From: Flavobacteriales bacterium
Lineage (GTDB): Bacteria; Bacteroidota; Bacteroidia; Flavobacteriales_E; Vicingaceae
Direction: 5' to 3'
DNA length: 21,382 bases
NCBI GenBank assembly: GCA_020635815.1
Contig: JACJZB010000013.1
Location: forward strand, 1-21,382
Below the pieces are notes generated by a model. It was not told where the DNA came from, did not search any database, and was given only the letters and a program-made list of their open reading frames with translations. A program made the translations under genes and the position numbers. Shown piece by piece: positions 13,841-21,382 of the stretch (its first letter is position 1; each line of letters opens with the position of its first letter).

Positions 13841-16810
13841 TTAGTGATTTATTTTTTTCACATAAACTCCTTGTTCTGATTGAACTGAGACTATATTCAT
13901 CCCTTTTGACAATTTACTAGTTGGAATCTTTATTTTCGTTGTGTTTACATTTGTAATGTCCTCAATAATTTTTTGACCTAGCATATTTACAATTGAAATT
14001 TGATAATCTGAAGTAATTAAACGTTCATTAAAATCTATTACAACATATTCATTTGTTTTATAAACATTAATATTATCAACACTATTTATTTGATTTGCAA
14101 AAGGGTTAGAATTTGAAAGTTTTAACTCAAACTTACTTTCTATTTCATTAGATTCTATTTCTATTGAACTCTCTGCTATTAAATCATAAGATTTGCCTGT
14201 TGTAAGATCTTTTAATAAAATATATTTATAGCTATCCTTTAACTCTTCAAAGTTTATTGCTTCAATAAGATGCTTCCCTATTAATACTGACTGAATACTA
14301 ATTGGAATAACAACATCGTTTTCTTGATTAAAAGAAACTATAGACAAAGGTTTATCAGAATTTTTACTTTTAGCAGTAATACTTGGAGCTTCTTTTATTC
14401 TGCTTGGCAAGAACGTAGCGTCAAAATCATCTATATAAATACTTGCCTTTGGATTTAAATTGATTTTCAACTCATTTGAATAATTGTTATAAGACTCTGT
14501 TACTTTTATTTTGGCCTCAACAACAATCTCCTCATTGGCTGTTTTGTAAAAAGTACTTGACCCTGAACCTGTTTTACTTGATTCTGTAAACGTTACATTA
14601 TCATCTCCTGTACTTTCTACCCAAAAAGCTTGTCCTGGTGGTATAGAGCCTGAAAAAGCAACATCATAGCTTCCATTATTAGTATTCCAGATGTAATAAG
14701 CACCTGTAATTGAAGGTTTTGTTATAGAACCATAATTAATCCATGCTTGATATGGATTTCCTATTAAATTCCATGATGTATTAACAGGAACTACAACATC
14801 GCCATAATTTGGTGTCCCTCGAGAGTCAAATGTTTTATTATATAAGGTTCCACCGTCATCATCTAGCCATATTTCTACTCCAGTACCAGGAGTTAAAGCA
14901 AATGAAGTATCAGTAACTGCTACATATTCTTGAATTCCTTCATCATAATCATAAACTGAATTCCAGCCTCCACAATCACCTGAGAATCCATTTACTCCAC
15001 ACATTAGTAATTCGGCAGCTGTACCTGAGGGATTACTGTCCCAATCTCTTAAATGATTTCCTGATACTGGAGAACTTAAATCTCCCCAACTTGCATTACG
15101 TTGAGAGATATAACGTTGTACAATAAACTCTCCAGAAAAACCTCCACTACCATTAACAATTACCGCTGTTTTGGATGAAGTTGATGTTAAAGTAACTTGA
15201 CCTCCAGCATTAGAAAACTGACCATCTGAAACCGATAATGAATTTGATATCGTAAACTTACCATTTTGTACTGAAACTCCGTTATTATTAGATACCACAA
15301 GTGTTTTAATGTTTACAGTGTTTGATGAGGCATTAGAAATCAATTGAGCTGAAGTTCCATTGAAAGTAACATTTTTATGGAATGAATTTCCACTTGCACT
15401 TATTGTGTAATCTCCTTTCACATTAAAATTTCCTGTTGAAAGTGTATTTAGAACTCCATCTATTGTAACATCATTTACATTTGTTGTTGTAGTTGCACTT
15501 ACTGTGTGTCCAGCACTAATTGTAACATTATCATTTGATGAAGGTACACAAGAACAACTCCATGTTGAAGTTGATGACCAACTACCCGAAGCAATAGAGA
15601 CAATACCTGTTCCTGAACCGGATGCTAAGGTAAAATAATCTCCATCAGACAATGATACATTGCTAAATGTTACTAAATTACCAACCTCAACAACAGGCCC
15701 TACAACTGTGGCATTTGAAAAGTCTCCATCAGAATCTATTAACAAATAATAATCTCCAGTAGGTAAAGTAAGTGAACTATTATCAAACTCTAAGTCAACA
15801 TTACCAGGTGTATTTGTTATCCCCACCCTCCAGGTTCTACTCAATCTAGATCCTCCTGTAATTGCTGCGGGAATATCGTTAGTTGTTTGAGATAATGTTG
15901 TATTGTCATGCCCTACTATTGCATAATCCCCATCGTCTAACGATGAAGCCGACAACTCAACAATACCAGCACCTTGTGCAATTAAGTTATTACCATCAGA
16001 TTCTTGTCCTATACCAATAACTTGATACTTATGTGTTACATCATATGCGTATAAATCATTAGAGATTGTAATACCATATCTTGATGACAAATAATTATCT
16101 AAAATATTTCGTTGTGCCGTATTAACAGCTGTATTGTAAATAATTACCTCTCCTATATCTCCTTCAAAACGATATGAATTATTTGCCGCTGCTCCAATAG
16201 TATTACGGTAATTGCCCGTTGGGTTTCCATTTGCCCCTACTTGAGTTCCTATATTACTTCCATCTTTATAGCTGTTGTAAGTCTCTGCTACTCCATCCCA
16301 TATAGAAGAAATAATTTGAAAAGAACTACTATTTGTTGTGGAGTTTTTTACCGTACCTCCGCTAGACTTTAATACCCAAGACCATATTTTACCTCCCGAT
16401 GATCTATATGTTCTGAAAAATTGATCACTTTCAGTAAAAGATCCATCGTAAATTATTCCGTTATGGTTTGGTTTATACCCATTGTAAACAATATATTGTG
16501 TGTTTGTATTAGTATTTAAATCAGCTATTGCTCCCTTTCTCAAATAATCAGCACCATCAAACTTCAGTGCGTTAAACCCTGAATAGGTTGTTCGAGAAGG
16601 TTGTTTTGAAGATGTGGCTTGAGTAAAATCATTTCCATTTCCTGATTGATCAGTCCAAGTAGATATGTTGGGTATAGATGAATATGTAAAAGCATCTCCA
16701 TTTAACCATACTACATTATTTGCGGAACTACCAACCCCCGCAGGACCTGTTTGTGCAAACATAAAAGTTGAAACTGAAAAGATTGTTATAAAAGAGAAAA
16801 AATGTTTCAT
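13841..16810 (-). CDS. Large T9SS-secreted surface protein with LamG-like domain
   Basis: The 989-residue exported protein begins with signal peptide MKHFFSFITIFSVSTFMFAQ. Residues about 30-245 look like a LamG/concanavalin A-type beta-sandwich (VVWLNGDAFT, WTDQSGNGNDF, FDGADYL, EGDIGEVIIYN). Residues about 255-400 are a beta-rich region often following such domains in Bacteroidota (IGIGQESDG, DDGDYAIVGHDN, RTWRVG). The middle part (about 400-790) is Ser, Thr, Asn and Gly rich and includes CSCVPSSNDNVTI and the LIGNPYQ-like block seen in T9SS adhesins. The last 76 residues (914-989) form a type A T9SS sorting domain, with IVNMLGQK and the closing GVYVKKINH. It is probably surface-attached or released. 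Substrate is unknown: no catalytic motif was recognised, so adhesin or polysaccharide binding are only guesses. It stands alone, 154 bases past the glycosyltransferase operon. Confidence 0.88.
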   Translation of the reverse strand: MKHFFSFITIFSVSTFMFAQTGPAGVGSSANNVVWLNGDAFTYSSIPNISTWTDQSGNGNDFTQATSSKQPSRTTYSGFNALKFDGADYLRKGAIADLNTNTNTQYIVYNGYKPNHNGIIYDGSFTESDQFFRTYRSSGGKIWSWVLKSSGGTVKNSTTNSSSFQIISSIWDGVAETYNSYKDGSNIGTQVGANGNPTGNYRNTIGAAANNSYRFEGDIGEVIIYNTAVNTAQRNILDNYLSSRYGITISNDLYAYDVTHKYQVIGIGQESDGNNLIAQGAGIVELSASSLDDGDYAIVGHDNTTLSQTTNDIPAAITGGSRLSRTWRVGITNTPGNVDLEFDNSSLTLPTGDYYLLIDSDGDFSNATVVGPVVEVGNLVTFSNVSLSDGDYFTLASGSGTGIVSIASGSWSSTSTWSCSCVPSSNDNVTISAGHTVSATTTTNVNDVTIDGVLNTLSTGNFNVKGDYTISASGNSFHKNVTFNGTSAQLISNASSNTVNIKTLVVSNNNGVSVQNGKFTISNSLSVSDGQFSNAGGQVTLTSTSSKTAVIVNGSGGFSGEFIVQRYISQRNASWGDLSSPVSGNHLRDWDSNPSGTAAELLMCGVNGFSGDCGGWNSVYDYDEGIQEYVAVTDTSFALTPGTGVEIWLDDDGGTLYNKTFDSRGTPNYGDVVVPVNTSWNLIGNPYQAWINYGSITKPSITGAYYIWNTNNGSYDVAFSGSIPPGQAFWVESTGDDNVTFTESSKTGSGSSTFYKTANEEIVVEAKIKVTESYNNYSNELKINLNPKASIYIDDFDATFLPSRIKEAPSITAKSKNSDKPLSIVSFNQENDVVIPISIQSVLIGKHLIEAINFEELKDSYKYILLKDLTTGKSYDLIAESSIEIESNEIESKFELKLSNSNPFANQINSVDNINVYKTNEYVVIDFNERLITSDYQISIVNMLGQKIIEDITNVNTTKIKIPTSKLSKGMNIVSVQSEQGVYVKKINH

Positions 16811-16888
16811 AATATATATATTAATATTCTATAAGCTAATACGCTAAACTAATAAAAATAGTTGTAAACTAAATTATATTTATCTTGT

Positions 16889-16909
16889 AAAAATACCTAA
16901 TGTATTTTT
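16889..16909 (-). terminator. Possible weak terminator after the polysaccharide operon
   Basis: An AT-only stem of 8 bp apart from one G-C pair, AAAAATAC paired with GTATTTTT, has a 5-base loop. It lies 56 bases past the stop of the last glycosyltransferase gene, with the T-run forming part of the stem. It is the only hairpin I see in this 154-base gap. The low GC content makes it doubtful. Confidence 0.3.
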
Positions 16910-16964
16910 TTTAAGTATTAGTACAGGGTTAAAAATAAGTATATCTACTGAGCTTAAACTAATG

Positions 16965-18230
16965 CTAGTTATTACAACTTCGTTTTTTTTGGTAGATACT
17001 CCTCAACTTTTCATAAAACGATGCACTTCCATAATTAAAAAGGCATTCTTGACGAAGCATAGCTGAATCAAAATTTTCTCTTTTTTGGAAAACATCAGAA
17101 AGAGCCACAGCTAATTCATCTTCATTTTTTGGAGGAACTAATATTCCATTTTCTTTATAAATTACACATTCTGGTCCTCCACATGTTGTTGAAATTACGG
17201 GTACTCCTCTCGATAATGCTTCAATTAAAACCACTCCAAAAGTTTCGTAATGGCTTGGTAATACAAATGCATCTGTTTTATCAATTTGATTTACAACTTC
17301 TTCTCTCGATAAAAGTCCAACTAATTTAACATGGTTGGCAAGGTTTAATGTTTCTATCTGCTCTTGGAGTTGTTTTTTTAACTCTCCAGATCCAGCAATG
17401 ACCAATTCAACCGTATCAAGTTTATTTTTAAAAGCCTTAGCAAAGGCGTTAATGAGTTCTTTTTGTCCTTTTAATGGTATAAGATTTCCAATATTCAAAA
17501 AACGAAATTTTGAGCTTTTTAATTTCTCTTTATAAGGATAGTTTTCAATAAATGGATCTAAAACATTTGGTAACCATTGCACTTTATTCGCCAATACCTT
17601 AAACTTATTTTCGAGTAATTCGATAAGTTTAGGACTTACCGCAAATAATGGAAAATTAGACTCAAAGGCGTTATTTAATTTTAATACTAATTGATTAGGT
17701 ATTTTACCCATAGCATATTGCGAACTATGCTCTGTAACTACAATTGGTATGTTATGTTTCTTATTTAAATATACCGCAAGTAATCCTGCATAAATCATAT
17801 TATGCGCATGAATAACGTCCGGTTTTCCATATTTTTTTATATAATGATTAAACGCAAAGTCACCATATTTAATCCACATTTCATATTTGCTTAAAGGCAA
17901 ATTACTTTTCTTAAATCCCCAATAGCCATCACACCTCATCACATTTATGCCCTCAATAATTTGATTCGAGAACGAAGATGAAATAGGATTAACTATCTTC
18001 TTAAAAAAAAGGTGTAAGACGGTGCTAAAGTTTAAATTAATTGTAAACTTATTTTTCTTTCCTAATAATGCTTTAAATAAGCTGTAAAAAGAGTGTTTAA
18101 AAGAAAACGATATTACACCAACTTGATTATTGTTTTGCTGAATAATCTTAGCTTGATGATGCTGAAAAATACCTGCAAGTGGTTTATCTTTGGGTATGTA
18201 TTCTTCAGAAGGAAGGATAAGGATATGCAT
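16965..18230 (-). CDS. GT4-family glycosyltransferase
   Basis: The predicted cytoplasmic or membrane-associated enzyme transfers a sugar from a nucleotide donor to a growing glycan. It has 421 residues in a GT-B fold. The N-terminal acceptor domain (about 1-200) contains KPLAGIFQHHQAK (16-28), a motif common in Bacteroidota GT4 proteins, and DVIHAHN (138-144). The C-terminal donor domain (about 240-400) has FLNIGNLIPLKGQ, VIAGSGEL, the E-x7-E pair E329 and E337 in SHYETFGVVLIEAL, and NGILVPP. It begins 5 bases after the methyltransferase stop, so it is the last gene of the operon, and AAAGGA directly precedes its ATG. Sugar and acceptor specificity cannot be read from the sequence. Confidence 0.92.
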   Translation of the reverse strand: MHILILPSEEYIPKDKPLAGIFQHHQAKIIQQNNNQVGVISFSFKHSFYSLFKALLGKKNKFTINLNFSTVLHLFFKKIVNPISSSFSNQIIEGINVMRCDGYWGFKKSNLPLSKYEMWIKYGDFAFNHYIKKYGKPDVIHAHNMIYAGLLAVYLNKKHNIPIVVTEHSSQYAMGKIPNQLVLKLNNAFESNFPLFAVSPKLIELLENKFKVLANKVQWLPNVLDPFIENYPYKEKLKSSKFRFLNIGNLIPLKGQKELINAFAKAFKNKLDTVELVIAGSGELKKQLQEQIETLNLANHVKLVGLLSREEVVNQIDKTDAFVLPSHYETFGVVLIEALSRGVPVISTTCGGPECVIYKENGILVPPKNEDELAVALSDVFQKRENFDSAMLRQECLFNYGSASFYEKLRSIYQKKRSCNN

Positions 18231-18235
18231 TCCTT

Positions 18236-19024
18236 TTATATTTTTTGATATATTTTTATTTCTGTAGAAGGACTTTCAGTAATAAGTGATATCAATAATT
18301 TTTCTATTGGTTTCATTATTCCTCCAATTATTTTTCCCATTCTTTCTCCTTTTCTAACATTTTTTGTAATTAACCAAAAAATCTTTTTAACCACCTTACT
18401 CTCAGTATCAACAGGGTCGTTCATTAAAACAAACATTGGAATGGTTTTTACATGCTTGAACCCAGTTTTCGTTATTGTTTCTGTCATAAATTCATACGAC
18501 CTACTCACCTGATGCTCTAATCTCTTTGTTTTACCATGAACAAAATTATCTGAGATAACAAAATACCCCTCTTTATTTAATAACGAATAGATGTTTGTTA
18601 TAGCCTGCTCAAAACGAGTATCATCAACAATATGGAACAATACATCAAACGCTGATATAAAATCATAGGTTGGTTTAGGAGCTTCTAATTTTTCACCTAT
18701 ATCTAATTGTTTGAATGATGCATTTGGAAACTTTTCACTAAGGTTTTTCACTACAACATTTGTTATATCTGTTCCTTGTATAGATTTCACATTGAGCTCT
18801 TTCCATCTTTCAATATAAAACCCTGTGCCAGACCCTATATCCATAACACTTTTCTCTGAAAATTGAACACTAATACTTTTCATCAACTTATGAAAAGCAT
18901 ATTTTCTTATATCATAAAGTGCGTTATTATAGTTTACTCCTAAGCCAATATCTCCAACCCCATTTAGGTTAAAACTTTTTTGTAACCTAGTTTCCCAATA
19001 ATCTTTTGGATTAAATTCTTTCAT
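18236..19024 (-). CDS. Class I SAM-dependent methyltransferase in a glycan operon
   Basis: This 262-residue enzyme of the Rossmann type has motif I at VMDIGSGTGFY (60-70), an acidic residue after beta-2 in GTDIT (84-88), and the DFISAFDVLFHI region (121-132), followed by NKEGYFVISDNF. This pattern fits small-molecule or sugar methyltransferases (Methyltransf_11/12-type). The C-terminal part (about 210-262) is basic and may contact a membrane or glycan. It starts 2 bases after the GT2 gene ends and stops 5 bases before the GT4 gene, so the genes are probably translationally coupled. The likely role is methylation of a sugar in the surface polysaccharide, an inference from context. No membrane segment was seen. 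Confidence 0.85.
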   Translation of the reverse strand: MKEFNPKDYWETRLQKSFNLNGVGDIGLGVNYNNALYDIRKYAFHKLMKSISVQFSEKSVMDIGSGTGFYIERWKELNVKSIQGTDITNVVVKNLSEKFPNASFKQLDIGEKLEAPKPTYDFISAFDVLFHIVDDTRFEQAITNIYSLLNKEGYFVISDNFVHGKTKRLEHQVSRSYEFMTETITKTGFKHVKTIPMFVLMNDPVDTESKVVKKIFWLITKNVRKGERMGKIIGGIMKPIEKLLISLITESPSTEIKIYQKI

Positions 19025-19026
19025 AT

Positions 19027-20013
19027 TTATTTTTTATATACTCGTTTAAACAAATCTATTAAATGATTTTTGAGTATATCTTTTTTGTTAAAACTATTTT
19101 GTTTTAGTATTATTTTCAGCAATTTAACATAGGCATTAAATTTAAGTTTTTTAATAGCGTTAAATAAATATCCTTTTACCCCATTAAAATATACTTCGTC
19201 CATTTTTATTACGTGCTCACTTTTTTCACCAAAATGACAGATTAAATTGGTTTTTATGGCCGAGAGTGTAAATGTAGTGTTCTGCATTCGCTTCACATCA
19301 CTTATTCCCGACCATATACCTCCGTTATGTATTCGATAAGCTGAATAATCAATCTCTGGTAAAAATTTACCATGACCATAAAATCCTAATAAATGATAAA
19401 GTATTGTATCACCACTCGGAACTCCAGTAAAAACTTCTGGAAACCCATTGATTACATTTCTAAACATTACAGAATTTGTAATCATTGCACCTTGAGCTCT
19501 TAATAATAAATCGGAAGTAGGGCTAGCATAATGACTAAAACGTGTTTTTTTGATGAGGTTATCATTTTCATCTACATGCTTACAACCACCATAACAAGCT
19601 ACATATTCAGGATTTGACTCCAAAAAATCTACTTGTTTTTGCAATTTTAACGGGTCAGTCCAATAGTCATCCCCTTCACATAAAGCGATGTATTTTCCAT
19701 TAGAATTTTTTAAATTGTAATTTATATTAAACCTCCCTGTTGCATCTCCATTTATAAATATAGTATTCTTACGAGAATGTAAAAAAAGCCTTATCTTATT
19801 GGGGTATTTAATTGCATATTCTGTGCAAATTTTTCTGGTATCATCTATTGATTCATCTTCGCCTAATAAAATTTCAAAAGGGAAAGTCGTTTTCTGCATT
19901 AACACACTATCTATACATTTCCCTATAAACCTTTCATGATTGTAAGTTTGGATACAAACACTTACAATAAGTGATTCTGATACTTTGTTGGTATATTCTT
20001 TTACTTCTACCAC
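19027..20013 (-). CDS. GT2-family glycosyltransferase
   Basis: This 328-residue GT-A enzyme opens with VSVCIQTYNHERFIGKCIDS (17-36), the classic GT2 N-terminal nucleotide-sugar fold. It continues with EILLGEDESIDDT (47-59) and the metal-binding DXD-type CEGDDYWTDP (112-121, D115 and D116). Residues about 215-260 contain the YRIHNGGIWSG segment often seen in these capsule and O-antigen transferases. The start is a GTG at 20013; no internal Met lies before the catalytic core. The preceding stop TAG shares its G with this GTG, a one-base overlap that suggests coupled translation. Donor and acceptor are unknown. Confidence 0.93.
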   Translation of the reverse strand: MVEVKEYTNKVSESLIVSVCIQTYNHERFIGKCIDSVLMQKTTFPFEILLGEDESIDDTRKICTEYAIKYPNKIRLFLHSRKNTIFINGDATGRFNINYNLKNSNGKYIALCEGDDYWTDPLKLQKQVDFLESNPEYVACYGGCKHVDENDNLIKKTRFSHYASPTSDLLLRAQGAMITNSVMFRNVINGFPEVFTGVPSGDTILYHLLGFYGHGKFLPEIDYSAYRIHNGGIWSGISDVKRMQNTTFTLSAIKTNLICHFGEKSEHVIKMDEVYFNGVKGYLFNAIKKLKFNAYVKLLKIILKQNSFNKKDILKNHLIDLFKRVYKK

Positions 20014-21275
20014 TATTTTCTTAACCCTTTTGCAATCTTATCTGCAAGTGGTAGTTTATCTAATAATTTATGCATAGCATCAGCTGTTTTTAATGCCTCT
20101 TTAAAACTATCCAACTCCTCTTTAATCCCCTGGATATCTGTATTTAAGATACTTAAATTAGCTCTTAAATCTTGATGATTAAATAAAAAATCTTCTTTTA
20201 AAGAAGATATATCTAATTTAGATTCCAACTTATTCTCATTCAGAAACTTTATATAGTTATTATACCTTAATTTATATGTACGATTGAATGCTGAATAATC
20301 TGCTTCTTGAAATATTTGTTTTACTGATATTTTTTTATTCAAATCTTCATAATTTACTACAGGAATATTAAAAAATTCTGCTATTTCTTTCACTCTTAAA
20401 TCTCTTGCTAGCAACACAGCTGGAACCCCTTGAATTAGAGCACCAATACACCCGTGAAGTCTAGCTCCTAAAATAAAATCTTTAGACTTTACATAATCAA
20501 ACCATTCCTGAAAAGAATAGTGAAAAATTCCATTTTTATCAATTAACCCGATAGCAACAGAACCATTTGGGTCTTTAGTATATTTGGCTAACTCTGATTT
20601 TTTTAACTCAACATCATCTTCTAAATTTTTAGTAAAAACTACTTCATCTAAAAAGTCTTGACCAATCAAAGGAATATCTTTTAATAAATGAATACCTTCT
20701 TTTTGAGAAAGTGTTCTGTGATAAACTATTGCAGGGTTATTAATTGTTTCTGGTTTATGAATTTCTAGATTAGGATGTAAATTCCAATATACTGTTGGAC
20801 ATCCTACAGGCATGACATTTTTAAATCCATTTTTATATAAAATACTTGCTGTATAGTTCCCTCTAACCCCTATATATTTTGACCTATCAGATACAATTTC
20901 TAGTAATCTTTTCATAGATGGGTGTAACTTAAGTACAGATGACGTTGCCCCAGCATAATCTTGAACTCCTAATGAAAAGGCAAAAGTTGGTAAGTTTAAC
21001 TTTTCAATAAAGTTTGTATAAATAGATACATCTCTCCAATTTGTAACATGAGTTGCAAATGCTATTATACATTGATCATATTTCTCTCTCAATTCATTTA
21101 CTTTATTGAACTCATCTATCTCAACATGTTCTCCATTAAATTGCTTTGCTATTGCTCTTGATATTAAAGAAGCTCCATGATTACTAGCATACTTAGTATC
21201 CGCTTCAAACCATTTACTGATTTTTTTAGGGTAATTATATTCAGGTCCAAGACCTATTATCATTGTTTTTTTCAT
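20013..21275 (-). CDS. Polysaccharide pyruvyl transferase-family protein with coiled-coil tail
   Basis: This 420-residue protein is of the PPT family, whose better known members add ketal pyruvate to sugars (as in CsaB-like enzymes). Evidence includes the early GASLISRAI segment (34-42), IGVRGNYTASIL (135-146), PVGCPTVYW (156-164) and the conserved C-terminal block ILGARLHGCIGALIQGVPAV (268-287), followed by RDLRVKEIAEFF. Past the catalytic region, residues about 355-405 form a charged heptad-like coiled coil (NLSILNTDIQGIKEELDSFK), which is not part of the minimal family core and may mediate oligomerisation. The gene overlaps the upstream gene by 4 bases (ATGA) and the downstream GTG start by 1. 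Some family members do not transfer pyruvate, so substrate is open. Confidence 0.85.
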   Translation of the reverse strand: MKKTMIIGLGPEYNYPKKISKWFEADTKYASNHGASLISRAIAKQFNGEHVEIDEFNKVNELREKYDQCIIAFATHVTNWRDVSIYTNFIEKLNLPTFAFSLGVQDYAGATSSVLKLHPSMKRLLEIVSDRSKYIGVRGNYTASILYKNGFKNVMPVGCPTVYWNLHPNLEIHKPETINNPAIVYHRTLSQKEGIHLLKDIPLIGQDFLDEVVFTKNLEDDVELKKSELAKYTKDPNGSVAIGLIDKNGIFHYSFQEWFDYVKSKDFILGARLHGCIGALIQGVPAVLLARDLRVKEIAEFFNIPVVNYEDLNKKISVKQIFQEADYSAFNRTYKLRYNNYIKFLNENKLESKLDISSLKEDFLFNHQDLRANLSILNTDIQGIKEELDSFKEALKTADAMHKLLDKLPLADKIAKGLRK

Positions 21276-21382
21276 GCTTTGTTTTTTATATCTATGTATG
21301 CTTGTTTTAATTTTCTAAATTCTTTTTCTTCAATAGTAATTTTATTCGTATTCTTAAAATTACCTATTAAAGATTTATTTAA
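21272..21382 (-). CDS. Unidentified gene, C-terminal fragment at the right window edge
   Basis: The open frame enters at 21382 and ends at a TGA (21274-21272) that overlaps the next gene's ATG in an ATGA arrangement. The visible 36 residues are mostly charged and Lys-rich, including TIEEKEFRKLKQAYIDIKNK. No domain can be recognised from this tail. The four-base overlap places it in the same operon, so another polysaccharide biosynthesis function is likely but not shown. Confidence 0.65.
   Translation of the reverse strand, partial: LNKSLIGNFKNTNKITIEEKEFRKLKQAYIDIKNKA

Noticed and set aside
1..21382. CRISPR arrays, transposons, integrases, tRNA or rRNA genes
   Set aside because: No regularly spaced repeats, transposase or recombinase motifs, or tRNA cloverleaf sequences were recognised on either strand by eye; a tRNAscan or ISfinder-type search was not possible.

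Overview
The window reads as part of a chromosome of an AT-rich member of the Bacteroidota, most likely Flavobacteriia. The supporting signs are a type IX secretion (T9SS) C-terminal domain, a small protein with a PIDGG-type C-terminal sorting signal, Bacteroidota-type -7 promoter boxes (TAnnTTTG), weak or absent Shine-Dalgarno sites, and the glyA and fumarylacetoacetase sequences. Every gene I can support lies on the minus strand, so transcription runs from high to low coordinates. No rRNA, tRNA, CRISPR array, transposase or integrase was seen.

Region 1 (about 1-7000) is a respiratory nitrate reductase operon, read in the order diheme cytochrome c, narG, narH, narJ. narJ runs off the left edge, and narI would be expected beyond it. 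NarG has no Tat signal, so the catalytic site should face the cytoplasm. The leading membrane-anchored diheme cytochrome recalls NarC of Thermus-type nar operons. Two large hairpins made of degenerate 7-base units sit between narG and narH and between narH and narJ, each ending about 14 bases before the next start codon.

Region 2 (about 7000-10720) is an accessory and regulatory block in two units: a diheme cytochrome c peroxidase-like lipoprotein, then a hemerythrin-domain protein, moaA (molybdenum cofactor synthesis) and a Crp/Fnr-family regulator. Palindromes of the form ATGAT-N4-ATCAT stand in front of the nar operon (two copies), the hemerythrin unit (one copy) and, in a weaker form, the peroxidase gene. 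This suggests one local regulon. The encoded regulator lacks the Fnr iron-sulfur cysteines and is its best candidate controller.

Region 3 (about 10800-13500) holds central metabolism: glyA (serine hydroxymethyltransferase) followed by a fumarylacetoacetase of tyrosine catabolism, ending in a strong intrinsic terminator.

Region 4 (about 13500-16810) holds two exported proteins: a tiny Pro/Gly-rich protein with a PIDGG-type sorting tail, and a 989-residue LamG-like T9SS surface protein.

Region 5 (about 16965-21382) is the distal part of a surface-polysaccharide operon with very tight gene packing: an unidentified gene cut by the right edge, a polysaccharide pyruvyl transferase-like protein with a coiled-coil tail, a GT2 glycosyltransferase, a SAM methyltransferase and a GT4 glycosyltransferase.

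The most interesting candidates for something undescribed are the shared operator family with a matching variant recognition helix, and the pair of equally spaced heptad hairpins inside the nar operon.
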